From positions 1 to 64,000 of the forward strand of contig NZ_BBBG01000006.1 in NCBI RefSeq assembly GCF_001315945.1: a stretch of 64,000 nt of DNA, in the 5' to 3' direction. Numbering within the stretch: position 1 is the first letter of the stretch; each line of letters starts with the position of its first letter. A model generated the notes under the pieces. That model saw nothing but the letters and a program-made list of their open reading frames with translations, made no database searches and had not been told where the DNA came from. Positions 31,798 to 41,856 of the stretch are shown piece after piece. This DNA comes from Methanogenium cariaci JCM 10550. GTDB taxonomy: Archaea; Halobacteriota; Methanomicrobia; Methanomicrobiales; Methanomicrobiaceae. The position numbers were made by a program, and so were the translations under genes.

Positions 31798-32563
31798 AGA
31801 TGGATGCCTTCCGGAAGAGCAGCGCACCCACGACGATCATTACTACCGTGAAGCCACTGAGGACCGCAAGGCAGACCAGGGGGGGGTGGATGGCGGATGT
31901 ACCAGAAGGCCGTAGCGGATGCCTTCCACTCCATAGGTGAGGGGGGGATCGATGAGCGTCAGGGGGGGCACCACCCATTCCGGCAGGCTCTCGATGGGGG
32001 GGAAGAGTGCCCCCGGAAAGGCCGAAGATCGGGAAGACCACGAAGTTCATGATGAGCTGGAAGCCGTGCATATCCTCCATCTTTGATGCAATGGCGATAC
32101 CGAACGCGGCAAAGCAGATGCCGATGAGCGCCATGAAGAGAAAGGCGATGAGAAACCCGGTGAAACTGGTGAATCGGATGCCGATAACGAGCGACAGGAT
32201 GAGAATAAAGGCTCCCTGGATGACCGCGGTCGTGGCACCGCCGAATGTCTGGCCAAGCATGATCTCAAGGCGGGAGACCGGTGCGACGAGTGTCTCTTTC
32301 AGAAACCCGAACTGTTTGTCCCAGATGATCTGTATACCGGAGAAGACCGAGGTGAAGAGCACACTCATCGCAATGATACCGGGGGGGATAATAAACTGGA
32401 GGTAGTTTCCTCCGGTGTCGCCCGGTATCTGCACGACAGAATTGAGTCCGAATCCCAGGGCCAGAAGAAAGAAGACCGGCATGCCGAGGCTGCCGACAAT
32501 TCTGCTCTTTGAGCGGACGTAGCGTTTGAGACTCCGCAGCCAGAGCGTATAGACAATATCCAT
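31796..32563 (-). CDS. ABC-2 type permease
   Basis: The product starts MDIVYTLWLRSLKRYVRSKS and has about six membrane segments, including IRFTSFTGFLIAFLFMALIG and the ABC-2 motif FVVFPIFGLSG. It should form the export channel with the ATPase encoded just before it. In the given sequence it is fused in frame to the ATPase through a C8 run at 32572-32579; with four bases there, a TAA stop would overlap this ATG, so separate genes are likely. Frame changes near 31995-32005 and 31880-31960 affect the C-terminus. Confidence 0.82.
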   Translation of the reverse strand: MDIVYTLWLRSLKRYVRSKSRIVGSLGMPVFFLLALGFGLNSVVQIPGDTGGNYLQFIIPPGIIAMSVLFTSVFSGIQIIWDKQFGFLKETLVAPVSRLEIMLGQTFGGATTAVIQGAFILILSLVIGIRFTSFTGFLIAFLFMALIGICFAAFGIAIASKMEDMHGFQLIMNFVVFPIFGLSGGTLPPHREPAGMGGAPPDAHRSPPHLWSGRHPLRPSGTSAIHPPLVCLAVLSGFTVVMIVVGALLFRKASI

Positions 32564-33559
32564 TAATGCCTCCCCCCCCATCATCATCCGCATCCGGTCT
32601 GCTGTTCCGGCCTCGTTTTCCCGGATGCTCTTGCCGGTGTAGTGCAAAAAGACATCCTCCAGCGTCGGCTGATGGATGGAGACCGAGGTAATGGTATATC
32701 CGTGATCCCCAAACGATCGGATGAGTTCCGTGATATGTTCCTCTGCGTCGTGCAGACGGATGGTGACCTGCCCGTCATGCTGCTCTGCACCGGAGATCCA
32801 CGGGGGGGCGGAAATTTCTGTTGCAATTCTCTCTGAATCCGGGGGGGAGGTAACAGTCACCACATCGCTGCCCACCCGTTTTTTCAGCTCTTCCGGGGGG
32901 GTGTCCATCGCAATGATCGTCCCGTGGTCGATGATGGCGATGCGGTTGCAGAGCCGGTCGGCCTCGTCCATATAGTGGGTGGTGAGGATGATGGTGATGC
33001 CCTTTGTCTGGTTCAGGGTATGGATATACTCCCAGAGATGGTTGCGGGTCTGGGGGGGGTCAAGGCCGAGGGTCGGTTCGTCGAGAAAGAGCACCGCCGG
33101 TTCATGCAACAGTCCCCCCCGGGCGATCTCAAGGCGGCGACGCATGCCGCCGGAGAAGGTCTTGACGAGATTCTCTTTGCGGTCATCCAGTTCGACCAGC
33201 TGCAGGAGATCCCGGATTCGTTCTTCCCGGACTGCTTTGGGAATACGGTAGAGCCGTCCGTGAAAATCCATGTTCTCCCATGCGGTCAGCTCTTCGTCAA
33301 GACTCTGATCCTGAAAGACAATCCCGATGGACTTGCGCACGCCGTCCTGATCCTTCTGGATGTCAATACCATTGACGAGGGCCGTGCCGGACGTCGGTGC
33401 AAGCAGGGTGGATAGGATGGAGATGGTCGTGGTCTTGCCCGCACCGTTCGGGCCCAGAAGACCGAATATCTCTCCTTTTTGATATCAAAGGAGACTGCAT
33501 CGACCGCGGTGAAGTCCCCCAAACCGTTTGGTGAGGTTTTCTACCTGAATCGCGGTCAT
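32563..33559 (-). CDS. ABC transporter ATPase, drug/daunorubicin type
   Basis: After repair near 33470 and 33520, the N-terminus reads MTAIQVENLTKRF and the Walker A region LGPNGAGKTTT. Further on are TFSGGMRRRLEIARG (signature), LFLDEPTLGLDP (Walker B) and THYMDEADRL. The C-terminal domain of the DrrA type follows (ITSVSIHQPTLEDVFLHYTG). It powers export with the permease. Its start overlaps the padR stop (ATGA). About 325 residues. Confidence 0.88.
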
Positions 33560-34083
33560 GGGGGGGTTCCCCCGGTCTTCTCTTTTTCTTTGTCTTCCTC
33601 CAGCTCCCGGAGGTCACTGAGGCATCGGTCAAGGATCTCCGATGCTGCCTGCTGTCTCTCCTCCGGCAGGTCACGGGCACATTCCCGTATCTCCCACATC
33701 TTCTCTGCAAAGGATGCAAATTCCTCCCCCCCGAAGATCTCCGCATGGATGTTTCTTAAGAGCTGGAAGTTTTTCCGTGACCGGTGCCGATGCTGTTTTA
33801 TTTCCGCAAGCGTTGTCTCTCCTGCGTCTGTCAGGGCATAGATGGTCTTTGCACGTGCACCCGTTTCCTGCGGGGCAATCAGTCCTTCTTCCGACAGGTG
33901 ACGGAGCATCGGGTAGAGTGTCCCTTTGCTGGGCACCCATTCCCCCCCTCTGGTCATATCATCGATCTCCCTGAGGAGATCATAGCCGGTTTTTGGTTTA
34001 CGGTGCAGGGAATGCAGGACGTACAGGGTTATCAGCGACCGCGTGTGGCCGTTATGGGTGGAAAATTTCAGAATGCCTTTCAT
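33556..34083 (-). CDS. PadR-family transcriptional regulator
   Basis: The 175-residue protein has the PadR winged helix: LYVLHSLHRKPKTGYDLLRE, GEWVPSKGTLYPMLRHLSEE and KTIYALTDAGE, followed by a long helical dimerisation domain. It heads an operon with the ABC exporter, and PadR proteins commonly repress such genes until a drug binds. A 9-base inverted repeat lies 36 bases upstream. Confidence 0.9.
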   Translation of the reverse strand: MKGILKFSTHNGHTRSLITLYVLHSLHRKPKTGYDLLREIDDMTRGGEWVPSKGTLYPMLRHLSEEGLIAPQETGARAKTIYALTDAGETTLAEIKQHRHRSRKNFQLLRNIHAEIFGGEEFASFAEKMWEIRECARDLPEERQQAASEILDRCLSDLRELEEDKEKEKTGGTPP

Positions 34084-34118
34084 GGTCCAATCACATTGTC
34101 TCCATATAGTGCTTTTGA

Positions 34119-34142
34119 AAACCGTTCTTGTGCGAACGGTTT
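34119..34142. promoter_or_regulatory. Likely PadR operator
   Basis: AAACCGTTC and GAACGGTTT are perfect inverted 9-mers spaced by six bases, upstream of padR. The position over the promoter fits autorepression of the padR-ABC operon. Confidence 0.65.
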
Positions 34143-34317
34143 GGTATCGTACTATCTGTGCATGGCTACTTATGGGTATGGGTGATGACAGGAGCGTATC
34201 CCACAGGTGATCCGTTTCCCGGCGATGGGGGGGAAGAGAACCGGTGGGCAGTGAGGGGGGGAATCGATACGGAATGGTTCAAAAAAGGGTTTTTTCCGGG
34301 ATGTTCCGGCTTTCCGG

Positions 34318-35157
34318 TCAGGTATCGGGGGGGTCTATTCCAGCCGGGGGGGTTCTTCCAGGATGTATTTCCCCCCAGGCACTGCTGATCTTCTGCCGGG
34401 CCTGTCTCAGGTCACCGGATATCGCGGACCGCTGAAGAGCAATCGTACGCGGGTGCGGGTATTTCAGGAGACGGTCATCACTCTTGGTGATATGGTAGTG
34501 ATAAAATCCGGTGAGATAGATGGCAGTATACCCGATGATCCCCCCCTTCATCCGGCGTGCCGAGGTGAAGACGGCGGTGCGGCGGTCATAGGTGCACCGG
34601 GCACCGGCATCCGCAAGGCGTAAGGAGAGGTCGTAATCCTCAAGAATGGATATGTCCCGGTGGCCGCCTGCCTGACGATAGATTTTTTTGTGACGGCAAA
34701 ATTTGATCCGATCAGCCAGTAAAACCCAAACGGGTGGAGCAGCAGATAACTCTGCCGCCATCCCTGGATGATGCATGAACGGATGGTTTTGTTATAAAAC
34801 CGGACCGGCCCGGTGCAGACGTCATACCTGCCCGTCGTGAGTCTCTCCCGGATGGTCTCCAGCCAGTCGGTGGGGGTAACGGGTATCTGCGTCCGTGAAG
34901 ACAAGGATGGTTCCGTGTGCCGCCCCCCCGGCACCGTCTCCACGGGCACCGCCGATACCGGCCCGTTTCTGAGATATCACCTGATCCGCGAGGGTTTCCG
35001 CTATTGCACGGGTGTTGTCCGATGATCCCCCCCCGTCGACAACGATGATCTCATACTCCTTCCGAGGGATGCTCTGGGCCGTAAGAGATCTCAGGCAGTT
35101 GAGGATGGTCTCCTCTTCATTGAGTGCGGGAATGATTATGGATATCATGCGGTTCAC
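34318..35157 (-). CDS. Family 2 glycosyltransferase
   Basis: The GT-A domain begins ISIIIPALNEEETILNCLRS with IIVVDGGGSSDNT and the metal-binding TDADTRYP. The C-terminal part has ILEDYDLSLRLADAGA and a possible membrane segment. It should transfer a sugar to a lipid or protein. The GTG start overlaps the stop of the upstream UbiA-like gene, so both are one operon. Frame changes occur near 34880-34960 and 34690. The carboxy terminus is affected by G7 runs at 34327-34355. Confidence 0.8.
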
Positions 35158-35991
35158 CGGATACGGGAGATGCGGTTATTCAGCAACATGCGGCCTCTTC
35201 CCACTGCGGGCGTCAGGCTGTCCCGACAGCTGTAGAGCGGATAGGCGATAAGGAAGATGAATATCGCCGCGTTTAGGGCAATGTCAACCCCCCCGAACCA
35301 CCATGCCGTCAGTTCAAGTGCGACAAGGGAGAGGACCGTCGTGATGCCCAGAAGGAGCGCTCCGTTTCTCAGACCGATGCCGACAACCGTGGTGTACGTG
35401 GTGCCGAAATCCTCGTGATAATCCTGTATCTCATGGGCAATTAGCGCTTCACAGCAGATGAAGGTGCAGACCAGTGCCGACGCAACGGGAAGGGAGACGA
35501 GGGCGGAAATAACGCCTCCGGCAAGGGTGTAGCCTGCGATAAACGGCAGTCCCCCGAACATGAGCCGTGACAGATGATGTCTGCGGCAAACCGGTCCTTG
35601 AGCCGGGCGGGTGTTGCCGAATAGAGGCTCAGCGTGATCAGGCAGAGGAGGGTGAAGACAAATCCCATGCCCGATATGCTGAGGGATATGAGGAGCGGGA
35701 TTCCTCCGAATACGGCGCACATGCCGACCGTCTCCCCTTTTGAGAGCACCCCGTCAGCGAACGGGTTTTTTCCCATTTCTGCTTTCCCGGCATGGTTTTT
35801 GTCAATCTCTGCGTCATACAGATTATTGATGATAAATCCGTATCCGGTGATGAAGAAGAATAACGCAAAGACCATGATGAGGTCGGCTGAGATGCCTGCA
35901 GCGATGCATGCTCCTGCAAGCGGAAAGAGCGGATAAATTTTATCCAGTCTTTTGTGCGGAGCATTTTTCGATATCCCTGTAGTTTGTCCAT
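35154..35991 (-). CDS. UbiA-family prenyltransferase
   Basis: The membrane protein has both Asp-rich motifs of the family: INNLYDAEIDKNHAGK with NPF, and HEIQDYHEDFGTTYTT. UbiA enzymes attach prenyl chains to aromatic rings or, in archaea, to glycerol phosphate ethers. The frame changes near 35945-35955 and 35570-35580. With about eight membrane segments and 280 residues it has the normal size. The glycosyltransferase gene follows with a GTGA overlap, so the product might be a prenylated lipid that is glycosylated; this is inference. Confidence 0.82.
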
Positions 35992-36070
35992 TGTTGTATC
36001 GTTCCTGTATTGGTGTAGGTGTCCGGTAGGTTACTGTCCGGTGTTATACCGGGAATTCTGCGGTTTTGTT

Positions 36071-36750
36071 TCAAAAATCCGGCTTTTGCGGGCAGATGTC
36101 TGGGGGGGGCTCCCCCCCGTATGACGCGGCATCGGTCCCGTATTCCGGCTCAGTCGGTTTCACTTTCTGTTGCTCCATGCCACACCACATCGATGCCACC
36201 GACTGTTCAATGGTCTCTTCGACGTCACTCTGCAGTTTGCCGAAGGTATGCAGATGGATGAGCATAAAGTTCGGGTACCAGAAATTTGCCAGAAATACCT
36301 CCCGGTTAATTCCTTTTAGTGTTCCCCCCCGTGAGACTGCCTTGTGGTAGAGTTCGTCAAGGGCGGAAAACCGGATGAATGCCTCGTCTTTTGCCTTTTT
36401 TGTAATATTCGGGGGGGATGAGGCGAACTGTTCAAAGAAGAGGGTTTTTTCGGATTTTCAAACATCCAGTGGAGTACCTGCCGTTTGACATTTTTTATCT
36501 GTTCTTCCACAGGGATTTCCGGGCGAATACCTTCATCCACTGCATCAGAGAGTGCCCGGTGAATAGAGGTGTAGAGGGAATCAATCAGCTCTTCTTTTGT
36601 CCGGAAGTAGCGGAACAGGGTACCTGCGGAAACACCGGCACGCTCCGATATCTGTTGTGTCGGTGTTGCATGAAACCCCTGTGTTGAAAAGAGATCTACC
36701 GCTGCTTCCATCAGGGCCTTCCGTTTTTCTTCAGATAAATGCCTGCTCAT
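36071..36750 (-). CDS. TetR-family transcriptional regulator
   Basis: The N-terminal domain is typical of TetR: KRKALMEAAVDLFSTQGFHA, then ISERAGVSAGTLFRYFRTKE. The ligand-binding domain is helical; frame changes near 36408-36418 are needed to join its parts. The C-terminus after MWCGMEQQKV is uncertain because of a C7/G7 pair at 36100-36118. A perfect inverted repeat lies in the upstream region. Confidence 0.85.
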
Positions 36751-36826
36751 ACGATTTCTCCGTATTTTCCGTGCATTACTGCGGATTCTGTAATATGTAT
36801 TTCATTTTCCGGTTTAAATGAGTAAC

Positions 36827-36848
36827 TGCTCACTCATTGGAATTTGTT
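36827..36848. promoter_or_regulatory. Likely TetR operator
   Basis: AATGAGT and ACTCATT form a perfect inverted repeat spaced by eight bases, 77 bases upstream of the tetR start. TetR-type repressors usually bind sites of this kind. Confidence 0.6.
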
Positions 36849-37128
36849 CGTTTTACAATATTGATCTACAAATTCACACAAAATTAGAGTGCTTTATTTT
36901 TCTCTGATAGCCATGTTGCAATTGCCGAAAATTCGAATCTGGTGTTCTTTTGTAATTTACTTTTTTGTTTTTTGGATCATTTCTATGATAGATTTATATA
37001 TTAAATATATGTGGCCAGAATCCATTATTATCCGTAAAATGGCGTTTTTTTGCATCATAGGGAATCAATATATCAGATGAATGCGTGAGAGTTACCTGCA
37101 CAGTTTATGTGCTAAAGGGGAGAAAAAA
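36849..37128. other. AT-rich promoter region of Fe-ADH gene
   Basis: Holds several TATA-like stretches (for example 36993-37010) and AAAGGGG 10 bases before the next ATG. No gene is seen; the divergent TetR might also control the dehydrogenase. Confidence 0.45.
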
Positions 37129-38283
37129 ATGGTTTATACCTTTTATAACCCAAAAGTCGCTCTTATGGGAGCGGGTTGTGTAAAAGAAATTGGGAACCAG
37201 GCAAAACAAATGGGGGGGGACGAAGGCTCTCATAGTTTGCGGAGTTTCAAAACACGGTGAAGCACTGGGAAAGGATATTGCGGCACTTTTAAAGAGTTCC
37301 GGTGTTGAATCGAGAATATTTGCTGGCGCAGAACCAAATCCAACAGATACGAGTGTGCATGAAGGAGCAAAGATATATGCACAAGATTCATGCGATATGA
37401 TTGTGGCTGTCGGTGGTGGAAGCCCAATGGACTGTGCGAAAGGCATTGGACTTCTTGCAGCGAATGGCGGAAAAATCGGAGATTACGAAGGGGGGGCAGG
37501 TCACGACCTGAAACCACTTCCGATGATGATAACCGTTAATACCACTGCCGGTACGGCAAGTGAAATGACCAGTTTTGCCGTCATCACCGACACTGCCCGG
37601 CACATAAAGATGGCATTTGTTGACTGGAGAATCACACCTGATGTAGCATCAATGATCCCGAGCTGATGGTCAGTATGCCTCCGGGCCTTACCGCAGCAAC
37701 CGGCATGGATGCACTGACACACTCCATTGAAGCATTTGTCTCGACGATTGCCACACCGGTTACCGATGCGGCGGCACTGAAATCCATTGAACTGATTAAA
37801 GAATTCCTGCCAAGAGCGGTGAAAGATGGTTCAGACATCGAGGCCCGTGAGATGATGGCGTATGCCGAATACCTTGCAGGCATTGCCTTTAATAATGCAA
37901 GCCTTGGGTATGTGCATGCGATGGCACACCAGCTTGGCGGATTCTACAACCTGCCGCACGGGGGGGTCTGCAATGCGGTTCTCCTGCCTCATGTGGAGAC
38001 ATTCAACAAAGAAGCCGTGCCGGAACGGTTCGTGGTCATTGCACAGGCGATGGGAGTTGATGTGTCAAAGATGAGCAGAGCTGAAGCTGCAGAAGCTGCT
38101 ATTGATGGAATTAAAAAACTTGCCGCAGAAGTTGGCATTCCGGCCGGTCTTGCCGAGCTTGGAGCAAAGGAAGAGGATCTTAATGTGCTTGCAGAGAATG
38201 CCATGAAGGACGTCTGCGGCGCGACCAATCCGAGAGAGGCGGATCTGGCCGAGATCATTGGCATCTACAAGAGCGCGATGTAA
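37129..38283 (+). CDS. Iron-containing alcohol dehydrogenase
   Basis: The protein belongs to the group III (iron-activated) alcohol dehydrogenases. The nucleotide loop is [11 protein letters not shown], and the metal ligands are in [12 protein letters not shown] (Asp and His), [11 protein letters not shown] and NLPHGV. It oxidises alcohols or reduces aldehydes with NAD(P). G7 runs break or pad the frame at 37211-37217, 37490-37496 and 37960-37966; a further base is missing near 37663. About 385 residues, standard. Confidence 0.9.
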
Positions 38284-38369
38284 AAAGAGATCTGCCCCCC
38301 CATAATCACCCCCCCACCTTTTTTATCACGTGCACCTCCCCCCCCGGTATCAGTGGGAAAAGAGAGGAA

Positions 38370-39878
38370 TTATCCAAATCGTCTGATCTCCGGTCTTTGG
38401 CCGGTACATTCAAAGTCGATGTATCCCTTATACGGGTCGGTATGAATCAGGCGCACGATAACTTTCTGGCCCACCTTCAGGCATTCTTCGCCACGCATAA
38501 TCCTGCCCTCCGCAGGCGGGGAAAGTAACCTGACGTAGGTGCCGCTCTCTGAAGCACCGGTGACAAAGCCCTCGAACGTCTCCCCCCCACTCTTTCCTGG
38601 AGGAGCACTGCCGCTGCCGCTTTGCGCATGAACCGCTCGACTTTCTTGGAGCCTTTTTCCCGGTCAGAGAGCCATGTTGACTCTTCTTCCAGGTCTTCGT
38701 AGGTATACGGGCAGTGTTTTTTGTCAATGACCGATTTTACCAGCCGCTGGATGATGAGGTCGGTGTAGCGCCGGTTGGGTGCGGTGGAATGTGTATAGTC
38801 GGTGACCGCAAGAGCAAAGTGGCCAACGGGTTCCCGTTTTGGATCGCGTGCGATGTATTCCCCCCCGGACCCATCAGTTTGACGATGGTGAGAGAGAGGT
38901 CGGGAAATGTCTCGGGGGGGCTTCTCTCCCGTTCACTATCCAGGAACCGGGAGAGGGCCTTTGCATCCGGTCTTTTTGGCAGTTTCCAGTCGTATTCTGC
39001 GGCGGTATCAACGATTTCATTCCAGTATTTCGGGGGGGTGACGACGACCCGTTCGATCATGGGTGACCCGGCCTCCTCCAGGTATGCGACGGTCGTCCCG
39101 TTGGCGGCGACCATGAACTCCTCAATTACCTGCCGGGCTAAATCCTGTCGCTGGACCACCAGGTCCCTGACCAGACCGTATTCAACCACCGGTTCTGCCT
39201 CGATGGTCCGGAGGTCAAGGGCGCCATGTTTCATGCGGTAGCGCCTCAGGCGCTGTGCCGTCCGATGCTGCAGACGGAGCTGCGCTTCGAGTCCCGGCAC
39301 CTCACTGACCGATGCAGGGATGTCACGGGTCTCTTCCAGCCATTCCCCCCCGACCTCTTCGTAGATGAGTTTGGCCTTGTTTGCGACGATGGCCCGGGAG
39401 AGACTCCCGTGGCGAATGCTTCCGTCCGGGAGAACGGTGTAGTCGATGACGACCACCTGGCAGTCCTGTCCCGGCAAAAGGGAGGTGATACCTTTGGAGA
39501 GCCGGTCGGGGGGGAGCATAGGGAAGGTAACAATGCCGGTATAGACCGAGGTGCCGTTATGTGCGGCATACCGGTCGGCGTGGGAATAGTAGGGAACGTA
39601 TGCATCGACATCAGCGATGGCGACTTTCACATGCACGCTGCCGTCTTTGCCCTCTTCACAGTATTCTATCTGGTCGAGGTCCATGGAGTCCCAGTTGTCG
39701 ATGGACGACCAGAGGAGGGAACGGAGGTCACGGATATTCCCGTTATCCTCCTGGAACCCGGTTTGATGACACTGACTTCGCGAAGGACAGACCGGGGGGG
39801 AAATTCCGGGTAAAACCCGAATCTCTCCATCACATCCAGAGCGATGGCGACGAGGTCAACATACTGATGTCTGTTCAT
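38370..39878 (-). CDS. RNB-domain exoribonuclease (RNase II/R family)
   Basis: The catalytic RNB domain contains the Asp-rich start SMDLDQIEYCEEGKDGSVHV, then VAIADVDAYVPYYS, and the segment YTHSTAPNRRYTDLIIQRLV. After it comes a possible S1-like OB fold (GETFEGFVTGASESGTYVRL). The enzyme degrades RNA from the 3' end. The start is MNRHQYVDLVAIALDVMERF. Frame changes near 39735-39770, 38860-38870 and 38570-38600. About 490 residues, shorter than bacterial RNase R and without cold-shock domains. Confidence 0.83.
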
Positions 39879-40157
39879 GCGGATCTGATCCCTGTGTGCC
39901 CTTCATGGCTTAAATATCTCTGGTCACCTGTTTTGGTATGCTCTTCGGGTGCCGGATGAATATTCCGGCATCCGGGTAACACACCGCTGCCTGAAATGAT
40001 TTCAAAAACGGATACAATCTCCTGGTGTTATGTTGTTTTCGTTCCGGCATTCATGGATGCAGAGGATATGAAGAGAGAAGAATACGGTTCAAAGTGGTCT
40101 CCGGCTGCATGAATGATGGCGTATCTGCCAATGACATATACGCCACCCGGATTTGGT
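39879..40157. other. Intergenic spacer
   Basis: No gene recognised between the RNB and RRM genes. Confidence 0.4.
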
Positions 40158-40409
40158 TCACTTTTCGTTCTGCCTGGCGGGATGGGCATCTTCTATATGG
40201 AGGGTCTTTCCTTCGAATTCCCTTCCCGATAAGGATTTTTTTGCCAGTTCGCCTTGTTCCGGTGTCGCGAAGGTGACAAACCCGGCTCCCCCCCTGCCAC
40301 GGATGATCTGAACCTCTTTGATTTCGCCGAACCCGGTAAAGAGATCTCTGAGATCCCGTGCCGTCATTGAGTGCTTTATGTTTGAAACGTAGAGTTTGTG
40401 GCTTACCAT
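40158..40409 (-). CDS. RRM RNA-binding protein (copy 1)
   Basis: The 83-residue protein is a single RNA recognition motif with RNP2 KLYVSNI and RNP1 RGGAGFVTFAT. It resembles the small glycine-poor RRM proteins of bacteria and archaea that act as RNA chaperones, often cold-induced. The ATG at 40407-40409 gives MVSHKLYV, exactly parallel to the start of the next copy. The frame is open; a C6-like run near 40290 could hide a change in length. Confidence 0.88.
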   Translation of the reverse strand: MVSHKLYVSNIKHSMTARDLRDLFTGFGEIKEVQIIRGRGGAGFVTFATPEQGELAKKSLSGREFEGKTLHIEDAHPARQNEK

Positions 40410-40470
40410 CTGTTTGTTCTCCCTGAATTGCAGGTGAAATCTGCATATTCGCCAAAGAATGTTTTGGTAT
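40410..40470 (-). promoter_or_regulatory. Leader of RRM copy 1, similar to copy 2
   Basis: Read on the minus strand, the bases upstream of this start share the pattern CAGAT-TTCACCTGC-x2-TTC with the leader of the second RRM gene, followed by GGGAG as ribosome-binding site. Conservation outside the coding frame suggests shared regulation or recent duplication. Confidence 0.5.
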
Positions 40471-40620
40471 GGTGGTTTGTCCATTCCAGAGAGGGAGCCA
40501 ACCCCCCCGACCGTATGCAGAGGTCTGTCGCCTGCGACCGTTCAGCAGACTGCATATCCGGCACTCAGCTGCCTCCCTTCTCTCCTGTGTGACTGGTCCT
40601 GCGCCACCCGTACAGTATGG

Positions 40621-40872
40621 TTACCTTGTGTTCTGATAGATCGGACGGGCATCTTCCACGCGGAGGGCCCGTCCTTCAAATTCCTTTCCTGCCATTGTTT
40701 TCCGTGCATCTTCGGCCTCTTCCAGTGTCGCATACGCGACAAATCCGAATCCCCCCCGGTCCCGGATGATTTTCACCTCGGTGAGTTTGCCGAACCCGGA
40801 AAATATCTCTCTGAGATCCGCTTCCGTCATTGAATGGCTGATGTTTCCAACGTAGAGTTTGTGACTTTCCAT
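40621..40872 (-). CDS. RRM RNA-binding protein (copy 2)
   Basis: This is a second single-RRM protein, with RNP2 KLYVGNI and RNP1 RGGFGFVAYAT, about 60 percent identical to copy 1. Its ATG at 40870-40872 begins MESHKLYV. A C7 run at 40752-40758 gives the GG of RGGFGF. The two genes are in tandem with ~210 bases between them, so they arose by duplication and may be expressed separately. Confidence 0.88.
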   Translation of the reverse strand: MESHKLYVGNISHSMTEADLREIFSGFGKLTEVKIIRDRGGFGFVAYATLEEAEDARKTMAGKEFEGRALRVEDARPIYQNTR

Positions 40873-40920
40873 GTATACTCCCCCCCGAACAGCAGGTGTG
40901 ATCTGTGTAATCCCCCCCAA
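40873..40920 (-). promoter_or_regulatory. Leader of RRM copy 2
   Basis: Matches the leader of copy 1 (CAGATCACACCTGC followed by TTC and a GGGAG-like site), with its G7 runs making the alignment ragged. Confidence 0.45.
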
Positions 40921-41027
40921 TGAATGTTTGGGTGACGCGTGCTCTCGTTCCGGCTGCATCTGCCCTCCTTTCTGTGGGGGAAATGTTGATATGCACGGTT
41001 CCCGATAGGTTTCAGGCTGATATATTC

Positions 41028-41843
41028 ATGAATGCCGAGAAAACTGTCTCCGGGCGTGCTCATCTTTCCCCGCTTCTGGAGTTTCGTAATGTGACGGTGA
41101 TGAAGGGAGAGAAAAAACTGCTCGATTCCCTCTCGGTGACCATTCCGGAAGGGGAGCACGTTGCCATTCTGGGGCCGAATGGTGCGGGAAAATCCTTGTT
41201 TATCAAAGCCATCATGCGGGAATATTATCCGCTGCAGGGAGACGGGGTGCGGTTCCGTGTCTGCGGCAGGGATGTGTGGCATGTCTCTGACCTCCGGTCG
41301 CATTTTGGGATCGTTTCCAACGAACTGCAGTACACCTTCACCCGCGAGATCACCGGCCGTGATGTCGTTATCTCCGGATTTTTTTCCAGTATCGGGCTCT
41401 ACGGGAATGAGGCAACGCCTGCGATGGAGCAGAAGACGGATGTAATTCTCCGGTTCCTTGAGATTGACTCTCTCAGTGATCGTCTGGTCACAACGATGTC
41501 CTCCGGCGAGGCCCGGCGGTTTCTTATCGGGCGTGCCCTCGTGCATGACCCGAAGGCCCTCATCCTTGATGAACCGACAACGAGCCTTGACCTCCATGCC
41601 CTGCACATCTTCCGTGCCACGCTCCGAAAGATTGCACAGGCGGGAACCGGCATCATCATGGTGACGCATACGCTCTCAGATATCATACCGGAGACGACCC
41701 GGATCATTCTCATGAAGGATGGACAGTGCTGCGGGGACGGGCCGAAGGCAGAGATGCTCACCAGTGAGCGTATCAGCGGGCACTTTGGGGTGCCGGTGCA
41801 TATCCGAGAGGAGGACGGCTGGTATTACGTGACCGGCTACTGA
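41028..41843 (+). CDS. ABC transporter ATP-binding protein
   Basis: The 271-residue ATPase has Walker A LGPNGAGKS, signature MSSGEARRFLIG, Walker B ALILDEPTTSLD and the switch His in MVTHTLSDI. It resembles the ModF/YlmA-type ATPases encoded without a permease. No membrane partner lies next to it, so its role is unclear: transport or a cytoplasmic function. The ATG at 41028 gives MNAEKTVSGRAH. No frame problem. Confidence 0.87.
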   Translation: MNAEKTVSGRAHLSPLLEFRNVTVMKGEKKLLDSLSVTIPEGEHVAILGPNGAGKSLFIKAIMREYYPLQGDGVRFRVCGRDVWHVSDLRSHFGIVSNELQYTFTREITGRDVVISGFFSSIGLYGNEATPAMEQKTDVILRFLEIDSLSDRLVTTMSSGEARRFLIGRALVHDPKALILDEPTTSLDLHALHIFRATLRKIAQAGTGIIMVTHTLSDIIPETTRIILMKDGQCCGDGPKAEMLTSERISGHFGVPVHIREEDGWYYVTGY

Positions 41844-41856
41844 CGGACGGGTTTGC

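Noticed and set aside
32007-32405. Plus-strand ORF opposite the ABC permease
   Set aside because: It is a shadow of the permease frame, rich in Met, Ser and Arg, with no domain.
31796-33559. ABC ATPase-permease fusion protein
   Set aside because: The join depends on the length of a single C8 run and would otherwise be a stop-start overlap.
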